A DNA stretch of 64,000 bases from Liolophura sinensis (GCF_032854445.1 NC_088301.1:36629187-36693186); one strand, 5' to 3'. Counted from the first letter of the stretch, positions 38,601-51,175 are shown. Notes: generated by a model not told the origin, from the letters alone. Made by a program: numbers and translations.

Positions 38601-41600
38601 TTGATCAGCAAGGAAACTTACCAAATGCGAAAACAACTCATTCAGATTTACCACTTATTGTTTAGCATAGGTTAGAGAACATTCTTACCTACATATACCA
38701 CAGTCATCACAATGGAACTGTGCTTTATCAATATCATCAAATAAATTACATATCCGGCAGAAGTAACGAGCAAATTGTGTACCACACTCTATACATGTTC
38801 CAGATACCTGCAACAATAAACGAGAATATAATAAATCTCATATAACATCCATTTATTTATTTGATTGGTGTTTTATGCCATACTCAAGAATATTTCTCTT
38901 ATACAACAGCGGAATATAACATCTGTGAATTCTATGCCATACAATGAAGAATACACGTATCTAACATTATATCCTCAATCAATTTTATTTATTTATAGGA
39001 CTAGAAGTTTAGGCAATATGCAATGTGATATGGATCTAACTTATGACTGGAAGAACCTCAAGGAGCTCAATGGAGATCCCTGCCCTTTGCAACTTTCCTG
39101 AGAAACCTGTTAACCAAAAGAATGATTAAACTTTTACACTACCATCCCAATTAAAGAAATGGTCATACATGTATCTTTGGTGCCAAAATCCCACTTCAAT
39201 TACATTTCACAAGTACAAAAATAAATGACTGAATAATTTTCTAGTGTGATGGAATAATGGACTGACAGACCTATAATCCCCTGTGAGTACCAGTTGAGGA
39301 CTAATAATTGGGCATTAACCTCTACCAGAATAAATGACCAGAATTAAATGTTTAAAATTTTGCACTTTACCTGCTGCTGTTTTTCACACAACAAACATTT
39401 GATCTCCTGTACTTCGTGTCTGTTCATCTGATGGTTCTCTGCCTCATCATGACATACCCGGCAGATGTAAACCTTCTTACAACAGTTAGCCTACATGTAG
39501 GAAATACAGTAGCTGTCAACATATTTATTTGGTTAAAACAATATACTTATTTACATGTAGATGTACACATACTTTATTAAATCAATACAAATCATGAAAA
39601 CTTCATGATACTGGGCACTGGCAGTACAAAAAAAAACAAAAAAAACAAGCTGAATTGTACAACTCTTCGGCTCTGAACAATTACATAACAAATCCGCATA
39701 ACAGAACAACAGTAGAGCAATCTGTTCCTACACTGTATATGAACTGAAAGTTAATATCTTAAGAAAAACATCTCTTGATGAAAAGTATTGTCAATTCACG
39801 TAACAAGCCAAGGTGAAATATACCTTTCAAACTTGTAGGACAAATCCAACAAATTTTTGTACAAATATCACAAGGCCCAATTTTAGACCCAGGAATGCTG
39901 ATGTGGCTTATTATCATAGAAATCTTGATCTTGATCTGAACAAACAAATCAAGATCAAGTCTGGCTTCACAAAGTAAACTAACATAGTCTAAAAGTAAGC
40001 AGCACATGCTTATCCAGTACAAGGAAGTACAGGATAACAAAAGTTATTGGTGTACTTCCTATGTCAAGATCAAAACTTCCCACTCTGCCCAACATTTCAT
40101 ACAACTGCCAGGCCGACCAACTGATTGCCTCTGGTGGGGCCTTTACTCATGCTAAGGGCAGTGATATACTTGACACATATACTGTCTACAGTTACATGCC
40201 TTTGTGCCAACAAGGTACAAGCCTAGTATTCAGGCCCTAATTTTCAACTCAACACCAGAACCCTGGATTATTGGATTCCACATGTACCATCTGTGAACAG
40301 GATTTTTTTTCAATCACAGATTACAGGAACACCTATGAGTTACAATGACCATCTCTGCAAACTTCATAAGCTTCCCTTTCAACAGGTTTGGTGAAATTCG
40401 CAATGACAAGTAATTGGGACAGACAGCAGGATGGACCCACGACAATACTCCATTAAGGAGATGTGGGGGTAAAAAAAGAGAAACTGTGACCTACACAATC
40501 TGGGTCAGAGTGAAGAGCACATTAAAAGTGTGCAAAACTCAGGAATTGTACAGAAAAATAATCAGGTGATTAAGATTTCTGAACCTTGAGATCACCTGTT
40601 GGGATCTATTGCCTATACTGGTATCGTACATGTATGTATGTAAGCAGCCAAATTTTATAAGTTTGAAGAGGAGCGTTTCTGAAGAATAGGTGCTAACAAC
40701 AATGCCCTACATATCACAAATACGCACACAATTCTAAAATCTTCGCCGCTGGGATGCAGTTTCACTATGTTTCTGGACCAGTGAATCATACATCATCACC
40801 TCAAGTTTAAAAACTCTAAGTGAAGCAATTCTAAAAAGATAGAGTTATTTAATATAAAGGTAGTGACATAAAAAGTAGCTGATTGTACCCTTATTACTTT
40901 TTCTGTTTGTTGCTTTAGAAACCATAAATCGGTTCAAACTGTTTAAAACCCAGGATAAAACTGGAAGGTAGTTCATCCTCAGATAAACTTGCATACCAAA
41001 TTTTGAATCTATCCCTGTGTGACACAGCCTGGCTTTCATTTATTTATTTGATTGGTGTTTTACGCTGTACTCAATATTTAACTTATACGAAGGACGGCAG
41101 CATTATGGTGGGTGGAAACCGGGCAGAGCCCGGGGGAAACCCACGACCATCTGCAGGTTGCTGCAAGACCTTCCCACGTACAGCCAGAGAGGAAGCCAGC
41201 ATGAGCTGGACGAACTCACAGCGACCGCATTGGCGAGAGACTCCTGTGTCATAACGCTGCACTAGCACGCTAACCAACTGAGCCACGAAGGCCCCTCAAG
41301 TCAGTGACGCCTGCTTTCAATTTGGTGGACATGGGAATATGATACTTGATGAAATTAGTCCCAGTTCAATAAGAAAGTAACTTACACCTAAGAATAAGTT
41401 TATGAAATTTGGTGGTGCAATGACCAGGCCCTAAGTTTGAAAATCTACCAACAATCTGCATATGTGCGTGGATCCCTCCCCACCCCCCTGCGAGATTTGC
41501 CCAGTTTCCTTCAACCATAATACTAGATGCCATCAAATAAGTGAAATACTCTTGAGCACAGCGTAAAACACCAATCAAATAACTAAATTATGAATGCCTT

Positions 41601-41812
41601 TGTGAAATGGTATGACTTCATTGTGCTCGAACTCAAACAAGCCACATCAATCAGCTGCAACAGAAATCTGAAAAGGCTACTCTGAATGTACACATCAGCA
41701 AACTTACAATGAGAGAACATTTTCTCTGGTAGTGTGAACAACCCAGTTTCTTTTCAGCTGTCACATCTGTTTCACATTCATCCTTGTCTGTAGAGCTCTC
41801 ACTACTACTCAT
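35675..41812 (-). CDS. RCHY1: RING finger and CHY zinc finger protein 1 (Pirh2-like E3 ubiquitin ligase), 9 exons
   Basis: RING-type E3 ubiquitin ligase; vertebrate Pirh2 targets p53 and others. Exons in coding order on -: 41812-41708, 39490-39371, 38807-38689, 38268-38190, 37888-37785, 37399-37370, 36796-36652, 36167-36023 and a tiny last exon ending about 35675. Phases match for the first eight. After an acidic/Ser-rich start ([12 protein letters not shown]) come the CHY zinc finger ([33 protein letters not shown]) and the CTCHY part ([29 protein letters not shown]). The RING-H2 covers residues about 151-193 ([26 protein letters not shown]), followed by the C-terminal zinc ribbon ([20 protein letters not shown]). 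The length is about 283 aa, against 261 in human (recalled). The end is uncertain: splicing at GTATGT (36022) to an acceptor at 35680 gives only Asp-stop; reading through gives about 60 more residues to 35844. The gene is head-to-head with RMI2. Confidence 0.93.
38851..38912 (-). repeat. tRNA-derived SINE, tail fragment
   Basis: Only the tail part remains: ATTTATTTATTTGATTGGTG followed by ATACTCAAGAATATTTCTC. Antisense copy, just upstream of RCHY1 exon 3 in gene order. Confidence 0.8.
41037..41296 (-). repeat. tRNA-derived SINE, full length
   Basis: Well-preserved antisense copy (on +: TTATTTATTTGATTGGTGTT through CTAACCAACTGAGCCACGAA) in RCHY1 intron 1. RCHY1 is also on -, so the SINE is sense relative to its host gene. 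Confidence 0.9.
41478..41588 (+). repeat. tRNA-derived SINE, 3' fragment
   Basis: Sense tail half: TTCCTTCAACCATAATACTA, AAGTGAAATACTCTTGAGC and CACCAATCAAATAACTAAAT. It lies about 180 bp from the antisense copy at 41037-41296 in the same intron. Confidence 0.75.
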
Positions 41813-42057
41813 CCTTCTGTCTCACTGGAAATGCAACCTGTTCATGAAATTCTGCTGAACACCAGCTGAGAACTGAAAAAGAGGGCCAAAAATATACAAA
41901 CGAGTAAAATAATTAATATTAACCAGAAGACAAAAATAAATATAGAGTAACATAATACCACAGGTCTTTCATTATCTTCTTTCATCTTAGCAATCACACG
42001 TGTTGAAAGGCTTGCTGAAAACCAGCACTGATCACTTTCTTATTCATTGTGAGCATG

Positions 42058-42105
42058 AATATTGTTGAAAATAGACCTCAATGTTTAATTTAACTGAATT
42101 ACATT
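42058..42105 (+). repeat. Solo arm of the foldback repeat
   Basis: TATTGTTGAAAATAGACCTC and the following GTTTAATTTAACTGAATTAC match one arm of the palindrome at 23588-23712. No opposing arm was seen next to it. Confidence 0.75.
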
Positions 42106-43301
42106 TTCACACATTTATGATATAATTGCAGATGTAATATTACATTTCTTACATACTTAATAGGCCATTCTGGAGGACTAACACTGTTTTACATTGGTAC
42201 CGTTCATTCAAACTGACACAAGTTGTTTTTAGGTTGACCCAATATTGTTTTATCTGTTTCTGTTCAGGAAATCAAGTATTTACAGTCAGTATCTGCTGCA
42301 ACTGTAAGATCTATTTCAACATTAATAAAAATTTATTTCATTGTTGTTTAAAGCCATACACAAGAATTTCACACAAGTTTTTGTAACATTCCTTGTTAGT
42401 TGTGATGCACCCAGATGATGTAGTTTCAAAGAAAACAAGTCAGTTTTCAGACACACCTAGCAGGTCACATAATTCAAGATAGCAGGCTGGGATACCTACA
42501 ATGTTCCACACCAACGATCATAAGACTTCATAAATACTATTCATAAATAGTGCATAATTTTTTCCATTAATCTTGTCATTTCATGGCAACAAACCAAATG
42601 ATGTCACATCATACCACTTTAACACTGACAAGCTAATGGGTCATGAACTTGAAGAGCAAACAAGGAATGTGAGAGGCACTGATGTACTCAGTGTCACCAA
42701 ATATATTAGAAATTATCAGTACATGAACTATAAATAGTGCTGTGAATGAGTACTAGTCCTCTGACACTGGGAAAGGAAGAGTGCATGACAAACGCGTTTA
42801 AGGGCTGGTGCTCAATAGGACAGGAGTCCTAGGAACATAAGGTCTTCTGTCCTCAAGTAAAGGGCTCATGAATGTCTCCTCGCCGCTTGCGATTATAAAT
42901 CGAATGTTAGTCGCCCCACTCCTCGAGTTCACAAGTTTAATAATTTGTGTCCTAAATCCAAACGTGTGCAAATAATTACGTTCAAAATATGATAAACTAC
43001 AAAACAGTACAATTGGATCGATTCTAAGGTGAGGCAAAACAACACTCAAACTGTCCAGCGCAATCAATCAATGGGTGCTCACGCCTGCTGATGTGAAATG
43101 GTGAAGGCAACTTCAAGAAAATGCGTTTCCCGTTGTGATTATCTACAGTCTATGAGCAGTGAATCAGTTGAGGCTGATTTTCGGACTGCCACAAAACGTT
43201 TAGCTACATGTACCTTACGATGACAACATAGTTAACCCAATTTACTTCAAGAAATACTTGCCAATCGTCTCACTTTCCTCAAGTTGTTAGATAATTTTAA
43301 C

Positions 43302-43312
43302 TGCGCATGCGC
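43302..43312. promoter_or_regulatory. NRF1-like palindromic site
   Basis: TGCGCATGCGC is the core of the consensus bound by NRF1, common in promoters of housekeeping and bidirectional genes. It lies 616 bp upstream of the RMI2 ATG and 1.5 kb upstream of the RCHY1 ATG. Binding in this organism is an inference. Confidence 0.5.
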
Positions 43313-43927
43313 GGCAGTTTACGACATTGACTTCACGTTTTATGATAGACGTTCTTGTGCTTCCGTCAAAAACCGCGGTGTTCGAAGTGCACTTACTTCT
43401 ACATGTTTAAAGAGTAAACTGGTAAGGATCGAGATAAACAGTGGCCTATTGCTTTCCTGCATGCTGAAGGCAGTTCACTTTTTTTGTTCATAGGCTGATA
43501 TCTGTTGTTTACCTTTCCGATTTGATCATCTTCATGTAGCTGCAGTTGATAACAAGGACGATTAAAAGAAAAGACAATGATAAGTGTACATCGATAAAAT
43601 ATCCCACAGGTAGTTTCAGATCGAAGCATAACATCTGATCCTAGATGGCCCAAGCTCTACATAGCTTGATACTTTTGTTTTCTCTTTGGTAGTGCTGTAC
43701 AACGTTCTTGGAGTAGTGCCACAGACCCTTGGCCTGAGAGTTCTCACGCCTCAAGCATTTATCTTGTGTCTCTTGCAAAAGTAGGCTACAGACCTACACA
43801 AATATGCGTGCTAGAATTTCAGCTGCTTCACCTTTATTCAGGTGTGTTTAAAGTTAATTCCCCCCAAAGCCGTTTTGACGTAGTTCATTTTGAAATCTAC
43901 AACTGCTGCAGTATTACACTGACACAG

Positions 43928-46900
43928 ATGACCAGCCAAAAGAATCCTCCATCTGCTTGGTCAAAAGTCACTAGTTCAGCTCTGCAAAATTTTAAAAATG
44001 TACAGCTCCTCTGGAGTATAAGCTATGTAGAGCTAGCACTGGTCCCAAGTATCCCAGGTGGCTATTACAACTCCTCTCTTTATACTGGCCTGCGGAGTAT
44101 CATAGCCACAGCGGCAACCAATGGTAAACCATAGGTTTCTACACAGGTTCATGCCATGTCTTTCTAAACGATGTTGATCAGTTATTTCCTTGGCACCATA
44201 TTAATTGGTGGCGCTATAGTGTGTAGGCTAGCTAGATCCCACTCCATTGGTACATCATAACTTGACAGTAGCGCAAACATCTACAAAGTTTCATTGTATT
44301 AGTTCTGCTGTGACATTTGGCCTTTAATGTAACATCATAATGATTAGCTGGGAATGGAACTTTTGATGTCAGTAAAATGGTTTCACAGGTCTCCATTGCA
44401 ATAAAACTGAAAGAGGGCACTGAAAGATGGTCATCTAAAAACTACCGCCTGGAACTGAATAAAAGCCTGATATATTTATAGAATGGGATCGTGGTATGAA
44501 ATTTGGTTCACTCAAATGTATTACTCTGTAAGATGGCTCGGAAGTTGGGGATCACATGATCACCCTATCTTGGCAAAAACAAAATGCCTACCTACTTGAA
44601 GTTCAAAATTATACAGATCCAGTGCATAGACTGTCCCTGACGGTGATTCAAAAATAGGCATTTTAAAATGCTAAAACAGTGAGAAGACAATTTTCTTCAC
44701 TCATGCCGTCTGTTGCTAATTAGATCACATAGCCCCTAGCTTCTGGGCCATCTTACAGAATACATGAATAATCTCATGATATCGGAGACTTAGATATCCT
44801 CATGACATCAGTTCATCTAGGGCACCTCACCTGACGGGTGTACAGCACCTCACCTGACAGGTATACAATATTTTCTGCTTTTATACCAGAGATGAAGAAT
44901 TCAGCCATTTAAAGTATATAATGTGTAATTGTAAACAACTTTATGTTCCAGTATCATTCCTAGACCCATAGTTGGAGCAGAATGATGTGTCCTCCACCAT
45001 GAGAACAGGCATTGCATGCATAGGTTACATATTCTGCAATGGCCAAGGCAGGCATACCATCCAGAAAATTGTTCATATCTGATCTCTCTTGTTACGCACC
45101 ATACATTGACCTCACCAGCCATTCGTTGGTCGATGAATGGCATCCACAGACTTCCAGGTTACCCAGACTTCTGAAGTATGTATGGCTGCAGGGAACTGTT
45201 GTACAGGTACTTGTATTAAAAACATCGGCTTATTTTCATGTATTTTGCATGACAAAAACAATTAAAGGCTTTAAGATGTTATCCAGCAGTGTTCTTGGGG
45301 TCCACGCCACTAATCTTTTACCACTTCTGGTGGACTGGTGTCTATAGAGTTCTTGATACTGGGGAAAAAAGATTGGCAGGAATTATGTGGAGTTGAACCA
45401 CAGGCAGTTAGATACAGTGTCCATTAGGGGTTTTGTGAAGACCATTGAAAAGAAATAAACATTACTCTCAGATAGCAGTGCTGGGCTACATGTATTGCTG
45501 TTGAGAGCAGCAATTCCAGGGATCGGCTCTGTACACTCAGTATAAATTGTATGGAGAATAGTAAAAATAAGAATGAATGAATGAAGGAGAAAAAATATGA
45601 AAAGATTCAAAGGAAACGTACTGGACTGTCATGAATCATTTACAATGGGCCTAGTACTGAAGACTAGCAGAGACAAATTCTCTTCCCTGACTTAGACTTC
45701 AGAACTGAAATAATCTTCCAGTCTTGTAAACAGGACAAGTTTATTTTGCAATTTTGTGTTCATGCTGTCAGTTAAAACACTGCACAGTGTATTTGTTTGG
45801 ATAAATAAAAGTGCAGCAAGCAGATTGTAAAATTCATGCCCTAGCCGGTCTGTCAGTGGTGCATTCAGGGTATAATTAATGTTACAACGCAGTGCAGAAA
45901 ATGATTTAGTTTATTGATGGCAATACTGACAAGAAAAAGTACTTAGCAATACACATACTTTAACTACACTGTCATCTGGTGATGTGCATGTTGAGCAGAA
46001 TGTATGTTAGTTGAATGAATGAAGTCTGACCCTGCTAAAGAGTGAGCTGATGGTGTCCCCCCACCCACCCACCCACCCCCGAGGACAAACTGAATCTTTA
46101 TTTAACTCTGGTTGAATTTTTCTTTCAGATTGACAATGCAGATACATTTTTACTTGATGATGGCACTGGTGCAGCACTTGTAACAGGATGCTGCAAACTT
46201 CCCAAACTCTTCACAAAGCCAGAAATAGGTAAACAAGTTCAGCTGCATTATTTAACCGTTTGAAACAAGTAGATTTTTTTTTTGTTGTTTTCTTTTTCTT
46301 AGACAGAGTGAAGATAAAATCTAGGACAATTTCTTACATGTATAATATACATATGTGTGCTCTGTGCACAGTATACCAGCCCTGTGTAGAACAGTGCAAA
46401 TTTTGCAGATTTTGTGTTTTTGTAGCAATAATTGCCATACTTTTCATTCATTCATTCATACTTACTATAAATTCATTCATTCAGCTATATTAAGGGGAGA
46501 AATGTGGGACTCAACTCAAACTCAATTTAAAGACCAAGACAGCAACTGGCTAAAACATATTTAAGTCGAAAGCAGGATACTCAAGCTTTCTCAGAGTATC
46601 ATACTTTATTATTTTAATGAAATTTCACTGAATAACATGTAGACCAAACTGACATTACTGCCGAAATGACTGAGTTGAGGCAGCCATCTAGAGTTTTATC
46701 CAATCAAACACATTGCTATCAGAGTACGCAGCTTAAATTGTGACGTAGCTTTTACCCATTCTCTCTATGAAGTGACATGATTACACAGAACACAAAAAAC
46801 ATCATTTTGAGATCGTTTACAACGATTTATTTATGTGTAGCCGAAGGACCATTTCACGTAGTGTTGTGGGACAGGTCTGTATCATTTACGGACCACCACA

Positions 46901-48040
46901 GACGTAAAATCAGTTGATTTACAAGCCATGTAATATTCAGCGTCAGTGAAAAATTCATTAGGGAATGCAGAAGGTTTATGGGAATGAGAAGACAGCATCT
47001 CCTCAGACAATGCTTAAAATTAATTAAATCATGTAATATGATATTTTTCTCTGAATTTATTATAACTGAAGAATTTAAATTTTACCCTTTGTCTTTGTTG
47101 CACACAAGGGAACTTTTTTTTCTGTTTTCTTTTATAAATTACAGTAAAATTATTGAAACACCATGTTTAAGCCGAGATGCTTTCTCTGACGTCCACAATA
47201 ACTAGGTCAGCATTACTTTCATCTTAGAAGCCACCTCTACAAAATTGAAGCACAACATCCAGTGACAGTCGAATGCCAAGATCAGCCTCATTGGTACTTA
47301 GATTTACTTCCATTTGTGTCAGAATAGAGCGTGAATCCAGTTGGAAAACAATCCTATTGTAATTTTGTAAACATTTAAGAGGGGTTAATATTAAATTAAT
47401 GTGGAAGCATTTTAGCTGTGACAAGACGAAGTTTAACTAAACTTTTACTGGGTTGAAAAAAGTCTAAAAAAATATTTAATGCCAATTTACAATACTTTGA
47501 ATGGTACATAAGTTTCAGTTGACATAAACATTAGTCATGTGCCGTTTTTCAGTTTAAGCAACATGAAAAAAAAATGGATTCAGTATCTCGGATGTATCAA
47601 AAATTCATGTTTGCCTTAAACTGCAAGCTCAGGAAAGCTAGGACTAGGTAGACTGTTGACTTTAAATTGGCCACACATCTTATGTTTAACAAAGCTTGTG
47701 ATAAATGAGTTAGTTTGAAAAGATGTGTTGTAATGTTAGCAACATGAATGAATTAATATAAATGTCTTGAAACTATTGAAAAATCATATAACACACATGA
47801 TTTTAAAGTATCAATGTTTATCAGTTTATACTTTTATTTCTGCTAGATGGATACTTTTTGGTGATTGGAAAGCTCATGGCCATAAAGAATGTACCAGTTG
47901 TAAAAGTCTTCAAATTGCAAGACCTGAGAGGAAAGGAAATGCTTAAAAAGATTTGGCCTCTGGAAGTTATGGATATGAGACTCCATGAGGCACAGGAAGT
48001 AACTAGTAAGCCTGATAGAAAACAGAAAGTAAAGGTTTGA
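43928..48040 (+). CDS. RMI2: RecQ-mediated genome instability protein 2 (RMI2), complete, 4 exons
   Basis: Small OB-fold protein that pairs with RMI1 in the BLM helicase-topoisomerase III alpha complex, which dissolves double Holliday junctions in the nucleus. Exons: 43928-44041, 45177-45206, 46129-46228, 47847-48040. These total 438 bases, giving 145 aa; human RMI2 is 147 aa (recalled). Recognisable OB-fold pieces are WLQGTVVQIDNADTFLLDDG (exons 2-3) and GYFLVIGKLMAI plus VKVFKLQDL (exon 4), ending with WPLEVMDMRLHEAQEV. Exons 3 and 4 have good splice sites and join in phase. The ATG at 43928 lies in a longer open frame; it is chosen because MTSQKNPP is a typical short hydrophilic start. The exon 1 donor (GTCCCA) is poor and the 30-bp exon 2 is short, so the first two boundaries are less certain. 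Intron 3 holds copy B of the 0.9-kb repeat. Confidence 0.87.
46055..46080. repeat. (CCCA)n microsatellite
   Basis: CCCCCCACCCACCCACCCAC in RMI2 intron 2, about 50 bp before exon 3. C-rich on +, so G-rich on -. Confidence 0.9.
46541..47385 (+). repeat. Dispersed repeat of about 0.9 kb (copy B)
   Basis: Second copy of the element at 23842-24790, same orientation, in RMI2 intron 3. It begins AGCAACTGGCTAAAACATA and ends near TTTTGTAAACATTTAAG. Small indels distinguish it from copy A, including an insertion near 46740-46770. Confidence 0.8.
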
Positions 48041-48435
48041 ACTGGCATGCTCAGAGCCGTGAATGGCCTTGAAAAAATATATGTTTGACATAAAATTTGA
48101 TGTCAGAAGATGTGTGGTGGATGCAAAAATCTTTGAGTGATGGCAACAGTTGATTGTACAGATTGAGGAGGTATAATTTTATGAATATGAAACATTTGTG
48201 AATTGTAAAGCTGCAGGTTAATACAGACCTTTGTTATTGCAGTATGTATGATTGTCACATATATTGATACCTGGAGGCTGAATTGTGTCTTTTAATAAGA
48301 AACCTAAAGGGGCTTCTTTCCATTTTACAAAATGCATAGATTTAATCTGGGTCTTAAATAAATGTAGATTCCTAAATTTGAAGACACACATTAAGTCATG
48401 TTTTCAATTTTCTGTAGGTGGCTATTTCAGCTACC

Positions 48436-48597
48436 CTTTTGTACAGGGGATGTGGGAAGATCTGCCGGCTACCTGCAGATGGTTGTGGGTTTCCCCCGGG
48501 CTCTGCCCGGTATCCTCCCACCATAATGCTTGCTGCTGTCGTATAAGTGAAATATTCTTTAGTAGGGCGCAAAACACCATCAAATAAATAAATAAAG
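48436..48597 (+). repeat. tRNA-derived SINE, 5'-truncated
   Basis: Sense copy lacking the tRNA head. It keeps GGTTGTGGGTTTCCCCCGGG, CCACCATAATGCTTGCTGC and an AAATAAATAAATAAA tail. It lies about 400 bp past the RMI2 stop and could supply a poly(A) signal. Confidence 0.85.
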
Positions 48598-49033
48598 TAA
48601 ATCTTGGTACAGGGCTGTGATACTCTGCTAGTCTTGTATAGAAATAAGTGTTGAAATAGCCAACTGGGCCTAGCTTTCCTTAGGCAACAACTAAAGTTTT
48701 GTCAGAGGACCAGGAGAGTATAAAAATAAAACTGAAAATCATGAAATTTGTGGACTATGTGGACTGTCCAAGCAATTGGCCCTGTTATATACATATTTAC
48801 ATGATCAGAAAGCCTTGAAAAACTTCTCTTTTTTTTAATTATATTTAAATATTTTGTAAAAAAAAGGTTGTGAAATGTCATAAGTGAGATATGCTGCTTG
48901 TTTCTCGGTCGAAAAAATTGTCAACGTCTCGAATTTGTCAAGATCAGAACACGATCTGGTTGGCCCATGTGTCATGCAGTTATGTTATAGCAAACTATCC
49001 TGGGATAAATGGGTTGCTTTATTGTATCATGTA

Positions 49034-49266
49034 TACATTTATTAAGTTGATTGGTGTTTTGTGCCTCTCTCAGTTATTTTTCGCTTACAACAGAAGTATG
49101 ATTTGTGGATGGAGGAAACCGGTCCGGGCTGCAGGGTGTAAACCACCTTACCAACCTCATGCATGGTGGAACTACGTGTATCTGGACTCGGACATACAAA
49201 GCAACCAATGGTCCGGGGGTCGCACGGAGCCAGCGATTTAACCATGAAAGCCAATGAGGCTCCCTA
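49034..49266 (-). repeat. SINE-related repeat, divergent variant
   Basis: Antisense. The tail side (TAAGTTGATTGGTGTTTTGT) and GATGGAGGAAACCGG match the common SINE, but the middle (CCTCATGCATGGTGGAACTA) and the head (CAATGAGGCTCCCT) differ, so this may be a separate subfamily. Confidence 0.65.
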
Positions 49267-49845
49267 TATTGTATCAGTTATAAGAGTCATATATGGTATA
49301 AGGTGACCGCATTTATTAGGGATTTGCAGGCAGTAATCTGTCAGTATACCACCTTGAATTATATTCTTTGTTTTACATGCAGTACAATGCACAAATTTTT
49401 CCTATAACCCACATCATCAAAGTGAAAAACAAAACACTAATTTAACTGTAGGGTGCTAATATTTACAACTCACTTCTTGAGATATTCAGAAAATAAATTA
49501 CGGTAATAAATTCGCCACATTTATGACCATACGATCTTGTAGGCTACACTGATTTGCCACCTACAGAGAAGCAAAACGAGACTGACATCAGTCGTGTACT
49601 GAAGCTGAAATATGCTCAAATGTATGGGTATGTGTTTGTGTTTGGGTATGGGCAAAGCCCCAGCAAGTTATTCCTTACTGAGATACAGCCTTCTCGTGCG
49701 TGTTCACACTCTGTAGAAATGAAAATAACGATTAATTATCTTTTCTGTCTACTCTTTAAAAAAAAAAAGACAAACATTAGTATTCAGCGTATATACTACC
49801 AGTATACTGGTGATACCAGTACTCAATATACATGTAATTTTCATG

Positions 49846-50106
49846 CAACTGAGGCGTATTGTACGCCGTACACAAGAATATTTCACTTATACGACCGTGG
49901 CCGGCCCTATCATTCAGATCGGAGGAAACCGGTGGAGAGCCTGGGTTAAACCCACGACCATCCACATATTGAGGCAGATATTAACACGTACAACCAGAGA
50001 GGAAACCAACAAGGGCTGGACTTGGTGAACTCAGTGACCACCTTGGTGAGACGCTCCTTTGTCCTTTCACTAGGCAAGCGCTAATGTCTAGGTGACGGAG
50101 GGCCCC
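49846..50106 (-). repeat. tRNA-derived SINE, diverged
   Basis: Antisense copy: GTACGCCGTACACAAGAATA, TTAAACCCACGACCATCCAC and the head side GCGCTAATG...GACGGAGGGCCCC. The oligo-T side is lost. Confidence 0.75.
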
Positions 50107-50214
50107 ATTATACATCTGGCATAACTTTGGTCTGAGACGTGAGAAAACTGATATAGTTGGTGCATGTTTCTATACGCACGTTCAGCGTTGCGACATAGAA
50201 AAAATGTTGTATGA

Positions 50215-51175
50215 TATTACCGAAACAACAGTAAAAGTAACGCTAAAAACAGAACAGAGAATGAGAACAATGGAAGTAATGCAAAGCAACAGATAACAAC
50301 AACGGAGGTAAGATTGTGCGGTGAGCAGTGTATTCAAACAGCGAAAGTAGGTAAACGTAAAATATGGATTTATATCAATGGAAAAGTGCAAAATAAATGA
50401 TCGAAACAATGAAAATACAGCTTAACGTAAAGAGTAGGGCCATGCAAAATAATGAAAAGAATGCCAGTCACGAAGAAAAGGATACAACAATGAAAATGAC
50501 ACCAACTCAAAAAAGCCATGAAGAGAACAGATAGCTAAAACAATGACAGTAAATGATTAAACATATAACGTTACTTAGTACCGTTAAAGGTAAATAAAGT
50601 TGAAAACGGAGTAATAAAAAAACCCTAACCGTTAAAACAATGACAGTAACCTTTAACCCAAATAAATGAAAAACATCAAGTATAATAGTAAACGTGTAAA
50701 GCTTAGGCCTACTTGTAAATGTAAGTAAAATTGGGCGCAAAACCGAAGGTCAGTATTGAAGACGACATTGAACAGTAACACTTAACACAATATTATAAGA
50801 TATAAAACCGTGCAAATGAAACACAGTATACAGCTAAGGATAGACCTATGGGAAACTGGATCAAACAATGGAAAAAAAACCTAAACGCAAACTAGCGTCA
50901 AAAGAGTGAATGTCTCGCTAAACAAAGGATCAAAACAATGAATGCTACGCAAAACATCATTAAAACAGTAAAGGTTACTTCAAACGCAAAGCAAAGAATT
51001 ATTTCCATGAAACCAGTGTTAAAGATATGATAAATATAACGATTGAAGCCCAATATAAAGGCTCAGGCTAACCAAAACATAGAGCAAATAATCACAAATA
51101 TATAACTGTCAGTATGAAACAGAAGTCCAAAAGGCTAACAGCGGTCTAAAACAATGAAAGTATTGCTTTAAAAGA
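50215..51175. repeat. Decayed tandem array with recurrent AAAACAATGA motif
   Basis: About 950 bp of A-rich, T-poor sequence. Variants of AAAACAATGAAAGTAA recur at irregular spacing near 50267, 50404, 50487, 50535, 50634, 50862, 50932 and 51150, often followed by a TTAAACG- or CTAAACG-like piece. It looks like an old array whose units have drifted apart. The unit length could not be fixed by eye. Confidence 0.6.

Larger units (their letters stand above)
41813..43927. promoter_or_regulatory. Divergent intergenic region, RCHY1 / RMI2
   Basis: 2.1 kb between the start codons of RCHY1 (-) and RMI2 (+). It contains a solo foldback arm at 42058-42105 and a palindromic NRF1-like site at 43302-43312, with a locally more GC-rich stretch around 43290-43400. 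The promoter role is inferred. Confidence 0.5.

Noticed and set aside
41083-41286. Short open frames inside SINE copies (also 3041-3238, 53856-54053, 12699-13034)
   Set aside because: The same short frames recur with each SINE copy in different broken forms and have no homology to proteins.
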